In this document: positions 8,088 through 16,400 of the stretch, piece by piece
How positions within the stretch are numbered: position 1 is the stretch's first letter
Layout of the letters: each line of letters starts with the position of its first letter
Assembly: GCF_001517085.1 (NCBI RefSeq)
Contig: NZ_LRAC01000108.1
Location: 1-46,799 of the forward strand
Length of the DNA: 46,799 bases
Source: Paenibacillus sp. DMB5
GTDB taxonomy: Bacteria; Bacillota; Bacilli; Paenibacillales; Paenibacillaceae
Direction of reading: 5' to 3'
Position numbers and translations under genes: made by a program
Notes under the pieces: generated by a model
Seen by the model: the letters and a program-made list of their open reading frames with translations, nothing else
The model's database searches: none
What the model was told of the DNA's origin: nothing

Positions 8088-8912
8088 ATGTTGAAAAAAG
8101 GTTTGTCTGTACTTAAATATGGTTTTGTGCTGCTGATCGTCCTGTTGTCGCTGGGCCCGTTCCTGTGGGTGCTGCTGGCTTCCTTTAAGACAAATGCCGA
8201 GATTCTGACGAATTCGCTTGGCTGGCCAAGCAGCTTCCGCTTTTCAAATTATACAATGGCCTTCAAAATAGCGCCGATTTCCCGGTTTTACATTAACAGC
8301 GTGATCGTTGCGATCTTCGGGACATTACTCAATCTGCTGCTCCTCGGAATGGCTGCTTACGTACTGGCGCGTTTCCAGTTCCGCGGCAAGAAGCTGCTGA
8401 TGGCCGCGTTCTCCCTGTCTTTATTGATCCCTGGCGCAGCCATGCTGCAGCCGCTGTATCTGACAGTTAACACGCTTGGGCTGTATGACAAGCTGATCGG
8501 CCTGATTATCGTGTATACCGGTTTTGGGCTGCCGGTCTCGCTGTACATTCTATCCAGCTATTTCCTGACCATCCCGAAGGAGATGGAAGAATCAGCTTAT
8601 CTGGATGGAGCCAGCTTCATCCAGACCTTCTTCCGGATAATTCTGCCGATCTCGAAACCGGGCTTCGGTACGGCGGGTGTAATGCAGTTCCTGCTCTGCT
8701 GGAATGAATTCCAATTCGCGATCATTCTGACGACAGGCAATCAAAGCCGGACACTGCCGCTTGCTCTCTATTATTTCAAAAGCCAGTTTGCCAGTGATTA
8801 CGGCGTCATGTTCGCGGCCACGATGGTCGTCATCATCCCAAGTATAGTGGTCTATATCCTGCTTCAGGAGCAGGTGGTCTCGGGTCTTGCTGCGGGTGCG
8901 GTTAAGGGATGA
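8088..8912 (+). CDS. Sugar ABC transporter permease, MalG type
   Basis: About 274 residues, six membrane segments, with EAA loop EESAYLDGASFIQTFFRIIL and typical MalG end. Start uncertain: ATG at 8088 or TTG at 8091, both just behind a GGGGTGAG site; an upstream GTG at 8028 inside the preceding gene is less likely. The product forms the second half of the importer channel. The stop codon lies 53 bases before the chosen GH65 start, so the operon continues. Confidence 0.9.
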   Translation: MLKKGLSVLKYGFVLLIVLLSLGPFLWVLLASFKTNAEILTNSLGWPSSFRFSNYTMAFKIAPISRFYINSVIVAIFGTLLNLLLLGMAAYVLARFQFRGKKLLMAAFSLSLLIPGAAMLQPLYLTVNTLGLYDKLIGLIIVYTGFGLPVSLYILSSYFLTIPKEMEESAYLDGASFIQTFFRIILPISKPGFGTAGVMQFLLCWNEFQFAIILTTGNQSRTLPLALYYFKSQFASDYGVMFAATMVVIIPSIVVYILLQEQVVSGLAAGAVKG

Positions 8913-8965
8913 TGAACCGGAGGAGGGCTGAAAGGGAATATACCGGAGGAATCGGAGGATGGCAG

Positions 8966-11223
8966 ATGAATGAGGATAATCTGTGGTGCCTGCAGGAAAA
9001 CGGGTACCACGCCGGACTGCACAAGCATTATGAGGGGCTGTTTACCCAGGGGAACGGCTATATGCATGTCCGCGGAAGCTTTGAGGAGGGATGCAGCGAT
9101 GCTCCTCAGGATGAAGAGTATCTGCGCTTTCCCGACAACGTCACGCTGGAGAAGCCGCGGCACCCGAAGTCCAAGCAGGGAACCTATATCCCGGGCATAG
9201 TCGGGCAGCATCCGCTGCTGAAGGAGGAGATTGTGAATCTCCCGTATTTCCTGGGACTTGAATTCCGCTCCGGGGGCGAGCGTCTGGATATGGACCGCTC
9301 ACGGATCAGCGGCTACAGCCGCTGGCTTGATCTGCGTGATGGAAGTCTTCACCGCTCCTTCCTCTGGGAGACGGAAGAGGGTATGCAGCTTCAGTGTACC
9401 TATAGCCGGTACCTCAGCATGGCGGATACTCATCTAAGCATCCAGCAGGTTCAGCTCGAGGTCTTAACGGGTGAAGGCCAACTTGAGGTAAAAGCAACCC
9501 TCCGGGCGGATGTGCGGACCAATGGGATGAATCACTTTGCACGGATCATCCCGTCGGCTGGTTCCGAAGGCAGCCTGTCCCTGGAGACGCTGACGGAGGA
9601 GGGCAATCAGATCTTCATGCACGCTGCGCTGGAAACCTCAGAGGCGCTAAGCTGGCAGGCGGAGCATACCCCGCTGATGGCTGCGCTGCGCGGGGAATGC
9701 AGGCTGCAGGCCGGGAACCGGTTCACGCTCAGCAAGCTTACCGCAGTAACAACGGACCGTGATCCGGAGGAAGGGACGGTGCGCAGCAGGGCGTTTATAG
9801 AGCTGAGCCGTGCACGGAGTCTGGGCTGCGAGCAGTTGTATCACAGGCATGCGGAGAGCTGGAAGCGTAAGTGGCAGGAGGCCGATGTCGTCATCAAAGG
9901 CGATGATCACGCGCAATTAAGTGTCCGCGCCTCTCTCTATCATCTGATCCGCTCGAATGCGGCCCGGGATGCCCGGGTGGCAATCTGTGCCAAGGGCTAT
10001 GCCGGTGAGGCATATTTCGGCAGGTATTTCTGGGATACAGAGATCAACCTGCTGCCTTTCTTCCTGCACACCAATCCGCAGGCCGCCCGTAATCTGCTGC
10101 TGTTCCGCTACAATACACTGGAAGGCGCTAAGCGGAACGCGCAGAAATATGGATACCGGGGAGCGCGTTATGCCTGGGAGTCCTCGATAAGCGGCGAAGA
10201 GCAGTGTGCGAACTGGCAGTATGCAGACCATGAAATTCATATAACAGCGGATGTGGTGTATGCTTTGTATCATTATGTGAGGGCTACCGGAGATGAAGCG
10301 TTTCTGGAGCAGTATGGAATTGATATGCTGGTGGAGACGGCCCGCTATTGGTGCGGCCGGGTGGACTGGAACCGGGAGGGAATCTGCGAGCTGCTCGGCG
10401 TTATGGGACCGGACGAATATTTGCCGTTAACCCGTAACAATGCCTTCACCAACCGCATGGTCAAATTCAGCCTGGAGCAGACCGTTGCCTGTCTGGACAG
10501 CCTGCAGGGTTGTAAGCCGGACAGCTACGCGGCTGCGGCAGAACGGCTGGGTCTCGGTCCGGAGGAGCGAGAGCTCTTCCGGCATACGGCGGAGAAACTG
10601 AGACTGCGTATGACAGCGGGACGGAGCTTGTTCCGCAATCGGATGATTTCGCTTCATATGCAGATTTAGATTTTGCCAGCATCTGGACTGACAGATCCAG
10701 ACCCTTCGGCCATTTCATCTCCCAGGAGCGTAATTACCGCTCCAAGGCGCTGAAGCAGGCGGATGTACTTGAACTCATGCTGCTGTTCCCTCAGGAATTC
10801 ACAGAGGAGCAGCTGCAGGCTGCCTATGATTATTATGAGCCGATCACAACGCATGATTCCTCCTTGTCCGTGGCGGTGCACGGCATTATAGCTTCCTGGC
10901 TGAACCAGAAGGAAACTGCAGCCCATTTCCTGCAGCGGGTGATGGCTATTGATCTTTCCGTGGAGAAGAAAGGCGCCGCTGAAGGGATTCATATCGCTAA
11001 CTGCGGCGGATTGTGGCAGCTGATCGTGTACGGCTTTGCCGGTCTGAAGAGTGCGATGTGGAGTGAGGGCATTGAGTTGCAGCCCCGGCTGCCTGAGGGC
11101 TGGGGGGAGCTAAGCTTCCCGCTGGCCTGGCGGGGCGAACGCTACCGGGTAACGGTTACTCCGGATACTTATGAAGTTCACAAGCTGTATGGAGGGGATT
11201 CCGTTGCAGGTACAACCATTTGA
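8966..11223 (+). pseudogene. GH65 family disaccharide phosphorylase (single-base frameshift)
   Basis: Two adjacent frames together give one ~752-residue GH65 phosphorylase, the normal family length. Frame 1 runs from 8966 (GGAGGAT upstream; an ATG at 8909 is possible) to about 10606. It shows GNGYMHVRGSFEEG, FGRYFWDTEINLLPFF, YAWESSISGEEQC and VMGPDEYLPLTRNNAFTN, whose DEY glutamate is the family general acid. The second frame continues with TDRSRPFGHFISQERNYRSK, KQADVLELMLLFP and the C-terminal beta-sandwich end. The shift near 10605-10609 (ACTGCGTATG) is explained by one missing base. GH65 enzymes cleave alpha-glucobioses with phosphate to beta-glucose 1-phosphate; the next gene is the mutase for that product. 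Linkage specificity (maltose, kojibiose, nigerose, trehalose) cannot be read here. Real mutation or sequencing error is open. Confidence 0.85.
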
Positions 11224-11905
11224 GGCGGCCATCTTTGATCTGGATGGGGTCATCGTCGATACCGCGAAATTTCATTACCGGGCCTGGAAGCGTCTGGCCG
11301 AAGAGCTGGGGTTCCCGTTCAGCGAAGAGCAGAATGAGCAGCTGAAGGGTGTCAGCCGTATGGAGTCGCTTGAGCTTCTGCTGCGTGCCGGCGGGATGAC
11401 GGATGTGATGCCGGAGCAGAAGGAGACGCTGGCCTCCCGGAAGAACGAGTGGTATAAGGAGCTGCTTGAGACGCTTACACCGGCCGATGTATTACCCGGT
11501 GTGCACAGCTTTCTTGGGCTGCTGCATTCGCGCGGAGTCAGAACAGCCATTGCCTCGGCAAGCAAAAATGCTCCGCTGATTCTGGATAAGGTAAGGATCG
11601 GGCCGCTGTTTGACGTGGTGGTAGACGGGAACAGCATTACCAGGGCGAAGCCGGACCCCGAGGTGTTCCTGGAAGCCGCACGCCAGCTCGGCGCATCTCC
11701 GGACAGCTGCTATGTCTTCGAGGATGCTGCCGCCGGTGTGGAAGGTGCGATCCGCGCAGGAATGCGCGTGATCGGGATCGGTGACGGGCAGCTGCTTGCC
11801 CGCGCGCATCTTACGATCACCAGCCTGGAGCAGCTGGAGCCGGTGTTTCTGCTGAGCCATATCGGCGTGAACGGTCATAACAGGAAGGGAAGAGCACACG
11901 GATGA
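11204..11905 (+). CDS. pgmB: beta-phosphoglucomutase (HAD family)
   Basis: 233-residue cytoplasmic HAD phosphatase-fold mutase converting beta-glucose 1-phosphate to glucose 6-phosphate. A TTG start at 11204 with GGAGGGG six bases upstream fits better than the ATG at 11171. It shows the nucleophile/acid-base motif FDLDGVIVDT (D12, D14), the cap with LKGVSRMESL typical of beta-PGM, motif II ASASKNA, motif III K in RAKPDPEVF, and the acidic EDAAAGVEGA. The start overlaps the end of GH65 by 20 bases and the stop overlaps the next start. The GH65 plus beta-PGM pairing is the standard phosphorolytic pathway for alpha-glucobioses. Confidence 0.93.
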   Translation: MQVQPFEAAIFDLDGVIVDTAKFHYRAWKRLAEELGFPFSEEQNEQLKGVSRMESLELLLRAGGMTDVMPEQKETLASRKNEWYKELLETLTPADVLPGVHSFLGLLHSRGVRTAIASASKNAPLILDKVRIGPLFDVVVDGNSITRAKPDPEVFLEAARQLGASPDSCYVFEDAAAGVEGAIRAGMRVIGIGDGQLLARAHLTITSLEQLEPVFLLSHIGVNGHNRKGRAHG

Positions 11906-13025
11906 ACAATGAGCAGAGTTCCGAGTTGACGCTGGGACAGCTGGAGCCGGGTATACCGCATGCATTGCCTGGAGGCGGCTATGTTGTATTGGAGGTCTTG
12001 ACAGACCGCTTCGGTTCGCGGATGCACCAGTTATCCGTATCCAATGGCAGACTGATCTATACTGTGATTCTGGAGCGGGGAATGGATATCGGGGAGCTCA
12101 GGCTGGATACCGGGAAGATCAGCTGGGAGCGCGATACGCGGTACCTGCTGCATCCGGAGCATGTGGATTTGACAGACAATGAGCATTCAGGCTGGGATTC
12201 AGGCTTCTATGCAGCGGTTGCTGCCATAGGGCCTGAGATATTCGGCACGCCGGATGAGGTAAGAACCGTCCATGGGACGGGGTCCTACTCTCCGGCGTTG
12301 CCGGAATCGGTCCGGCTGAGCTGGGATGAGCGGCAGATTACCCTGGAGGGGAATGTTCCCTTGCGAGGGTATGAAGCCGTACCTGTGTATGACAAAATGA
12401 TTCGGATCATAACCTGTTACGGAGCAGCAACGCTGCTCCGGGAGGATACGGTGCGGAATCTGACAGATATTGCCCAGCCTGTGGATGACGGATATCATAT
12501 CCAACTGGCGGGGGCTTACATGTCAGAAGGCGGAAGCTATATCCTGCCGGTTCGACGGGCAAAATGCTGCTTCGCGACGCTGCTCCGCCGGAGGAGAATC
12601 CGTGTGCTGTCTACGACACCGTGACCCGTCTGGACCCGATCCGCTGTTATCAATATGTTCCGGAGCCTGTAGAAGGGCTCGCTGCTCTGCCGCTGGTCCG
12701 TGATTATTGGAATGAGATAGATTGTGATTCAGAGCTCACGGCAGAAATGCTGGTGAATGCAAACCAGGATACCGCTGCTTATGTAATCCGTTCTCTGCGA
12801 TGCTATCCCCGCTCCCTGATTGCTAAACGGGCCACCAGGGACTGGATGTATGCGCTGGAGCCATGCAAGACAAGACCCAATTCCCTGAAGCAAAAAACGA
12901 TCGACGGCGAAATTGTCTATGTCGGACCACATGGCGAGTGCAAGGGGTGGATCATCCTGGGGGCAACCCAGGACCCGCAGGAAATTGCCACCCTTATGCA
13001 GATGATCCGGAGTGCGGCGGAATGA
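11902..13025 (+). pseudogene. DUF4432/aldose-1-epimerase-like protein (single-base frameshift)
   Basis: Two frames join into one protein of about 374 residues. The first frame (11902 to about 12550) has LERGMDIGELRLDTGKISW and later HGTGSYSPALPE and RNLTDIAQPVDDGYHIQLAG. These match the beta-sandwich aldose-epimerase superfamily members grouped as DUF4432. The second frame (about 12543-13025) carries MLLRDAAPPEENPCAVYDT through to the C terminus. The shift lies near 12540-12552 and needs one missing base. ATG overlaps the beta-PGM stop (ATGA). Probably a cytoplasmic sugar mutarotase or sugar-binding enzyme for the operon; the exact reaction is unknown. Last gene before a terminator. Confidence 0.75.
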
Positions 13026-13071
13026 TTGACAGCAGCAGTGTTGGGATCTTGGAAGCTTAAAACAAACATTC

Positions 13072-13113
13072 AAAAAACCAGTCACTGTCGGATTGCCGGC
13101 GGCTGGTTTTTTG
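13072..13113 (+). terminator. Terminator of the phosphorylase operon
   Basis: AAAAAACCAG at 13072-13081 pairs with CTGGTTTTTT at 13103-13112, with a G/C-rich inner loop, giving an A-stem-T type Rho-independent terminator 46 bases after the DUF4432 stop. Confidence 0.8.
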
Positions 13114-13414
13114 GTATTCTGGCGCAGGATCTGTAGAATCCTTAATTCCGGCGGAAGTAGGCGGGGTAATGAAATGGGGGGACTTGATTGTCAGCAGTAA
13201 ATCAGAGAACTTATATAGGGGCTTCTCGATTTGCAAGTGGCGAAGACTGTGAAAGTCCATTTAGTTAACGAACTCGCCTATTGCTATTGCTGATACCGAG
13301 TATTTATCGCGGTTATTCGATGATGATAATTAGACTGCTTGATCCAGCGGTCCAGAGCAGAGGCTGTGAGGTCGTATTCCTCCGAACCGCCTTTCTAAAT
13401 ACTCATAGGATATA
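13114..13414. other. Gene-free spacer, nothing recognised
   Basis: About 300 bases between two convergent terminators. Short frames on both strands have no ribosome binding site or recognisable motif. No repeat or RNA structure stands out. Confidence 0.5.
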
Positions 13415-13417
13415 CAA

Positions 13418-13456
13418 AAGAGGCGCCCCCCGAAGTATTGCATGGGGGGCGCCTTC
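13418..13456 (-). terminator. Terminator of the GH43 surface enzyme gene
   Basis: On the minus strand, AAGGCGCCCCCC pairs with GGGGGGCGCCTC around a 13-nt loop and is followed by TTTTG. It lies nine bases beyond the GH43 stop codon. Confidence 0.88.
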
Positions 13457-13464
13457 TTCATATC

Positions 13465-16400
13465 TTACCGCAAATAGTTCATCAGAATCTGCGCAGCTTC
13501 GGCACGGGTGGCGGAGGCCTTCGGAGCGAAGGTACCATCCGCGCGTCCTTTCACAAAGCCCAGCGAAGCTGCTTCAGCCACTGCTTCAGCTGCCCAGTCA
13601 GAGATACTGGCAGCATCTTTCATAGACAGGCTGTCCGTACCAGCCGGGAGGTTACCATGCTGTAAGCGGTACGCCCGCATCAGGATTACAGTCATCTCTT
13701 CACGGCTGATCTCAGCATTCGGCTGGAAGGAATCCATCGTCCGGCCGGTAATCAGACCGGCCTGCACCATGCCCGAGAGCGCTTCACTGTACCAGGCGCC
13801 TGCCGGAACATCGGCGAAGGAAGTGGTGCCGTTGCCGCTGAGCTGTAATGCATTGGCCAGCAGCTGTACGAATTCAGCCCGGGTAATATTCCGGCCAGGC
13901 TGATAAGCCTGCTCCGAGATGCCCTTGATCAGATGTTTCGCAGACAGCTCACGCAGCGCATCAAAGGCCCAGTGCGTGACCGGAACATCGCTGAATTGCT
14001 TGGAGTACTCAAGCAGCGCGTACGTTCCGTTGCCGTCAAGCTTTGCAATAAGCTTGCCGCCTTCGGCTGCTCCGCCCAGGTAAGTGAGTGTACCGTCACT
14101 TCCGAACAGATACAGGCCCAGCAGCTTCGGATTAAGGCCATCCCTGGCTGGCCAGCTTAGGCTTACAGGCGCGGCATATTTTCCGGTGCGCTTGATGGTG
14201 CCATCGGCCAAAGACAGACTCAGATCATAGTTCAGCAGTTGCCCTTGCAGGGTTACACCTGTTTCTGTCTTCAGCGCAGCTTGTGCCAGCGCCTTAAGCT
14301 CCGCGTTAAGGACGATTTTCGCACCGCTGCGCTGGGCAGCAGGCACAGCTTCAGCCAGCTGCTTCAGCAGCTCCGGAGCCAGCGTAAGCTCGATTTCATC
14401 TCCTTGTAGATGCAGGGAGCTGGCCCCTAACAGTTCGCCGGCATTGGACGGAAGCTCAATCGCGGCCGCTTGCCCTATCTGCACGGTAACTACACCGTTC
14501 ACCGCAGGACTGCTTAGCTGAACCGCTGATACCACTGCAGTCGAAGGTTGCGGCGTAGCGGCTTGAGCCGGTGTTGCGGCTGGCTGCGGTGTTGCCGGCG
14601 TCACCGGAGGATCAGTTGGCACTATCTGCTGACGGTTCACGTTCAGATTAATACTTTCTGTATGGACCGCATCCGTATATGGGCGGTTACCAATGACACG
14701 GGTATTGGTTACTTCAACTTTATAAGCACCGGCATCCGATACAGCAGCCTTATCAAGCGTCAGGCTATTGCCGGTGGCGCCGTTCACGATGAGGTCATTC
14801 TTCAGCCAGCGGTAGCTTAAATCCCCGTATACCGAATGAGCGACAACAGTAAAGGTTACTGAATTTCCTTCTATTACCGGGTTGACGGTTGCCGTAAAGG
14901 AATCTACGGAAGGTAGTTCATGTGCCGCATAAACCTTGAGCGTCAGCTCCGTTCCGGTGATGCGTTCCGGATTCTCTTCTGCTTTGCCGGTCAAGACCAC
15001 ACGGAACTGTGTTCCGTCCGCTGCAAGCTCCGGTGTGAAGCGGTAGACCGCACTGGTAACTGTTGTAACCGGCAGCCAGTCGCCCTCCCCGGCCTGCTTC
15101 ACTTCCCATTCAATAGAGGCAATATCTCCTGTGGTATCTACCAGAAGTGTTAAGGGTTCACCCTCCACAACTTCCAGTGTCAGCGGCAGATCCAATACAA
15201 AGGCAGGAGTAATCCATTCTACCTCAGCCGGGAGCACCTGCAGGGTATATTCCTGCTCTCCGGTTACACCACTTTCGTCGGTCACGACTGCCTTATAACG
15301 GTAGCCGCTCATTTCTGTCGTTAATGCTGAAAGCGTTAGCATATCGCCCGAACCGACCGGTTCGCCGTAGCCTTCTCCCTGGTCAACATACCAGAGGTAA
15401 GAGAGGGTTCCCGTTCCTTTACCGGCGGCACGCAGCACTCCGTCTGTTCCTGCACGCAGCGAGCCTTCGCTGACAATATGCACCTCAAGCTTCTTAGGGG
15501 TCCATTTGGCATTCAGCGTCAATATACCAGGTACGGTGTGGGTGTCGAAATCCCATTTCACTGCATCGCTGTACCAGCCTTCCAGTATATAGCCTGGCTT
15601 CGTTACTTCCGGAGCAGTCAGCAGCTGACCGTAGACAGCCTGAACCACCGTCTGTGCCGGACTTCCGCCATCTGCATTGAAGCTGATATTATAATGTTCA
15701 TTCCGCTCCGTGAATGCGTTGATTTCACTATGGCTGAGGTTGCGGATTTCAATTTGCATGCGCTGACTGTCAAGCCCCTGATCCTCAGCTAAAAGCACTC
15801 TTGCACCGTCATTTTTGGAGCCTATTTCCACAGTGATGACTTTGTTGTTGCTTTTGTTCACAATTTTATAGTAGCCGCCGTCCTGTTCCAGCTTCCACTG
15901 CTGTGTATCCGGGATGGAGCCAGTAGCTTTGGTATTCTGACATAGCTGCCCTATGGCAGAACCGGGGAGAACATCGAGCACATGACCGCTGTGCACTGAC
16001 ATGATCTGGTAATATCCTGTGCCGAGATCCAGGAATCTCCACAGCTGATTGTTTCCGTCACCATTGGACCACTGGTTAATGACCGCCAGCGGACTGCTGG
16101 ATACTCTATCCACGTCCAATGATTTTCCGCTGTGTTTAGGCTGGATTTTGACCATTTTCTCGGGAATGATCTTTCCGGCAATCGAAGGTATTGAACCGCC
16201 GCTGGCCTTATCAATGGTAAGGCTGTCGATATTGAATCTTCCGGAATCGCCCGCTTTACGGACGAATTCAATGATATTTTTACCGGCTTTGAGATTCAGG
16301 GTTTCCGTACTGTTGGTCCAGGCATCCCAGCTTGTTGTCGGAAGCAAGGAGACTTGTTTGACCTCCTGTCCGTTAACAACCATCGTCATCATTATATTAG

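Noticed and set aside
10600..10615. Programmed ribosomal frameshift in GH65
   Set aside because: No slippery heptamer or downstream pseudoknot is seen, and GH65 enzymes are not known to use frameshifting; a missing base is simpler.
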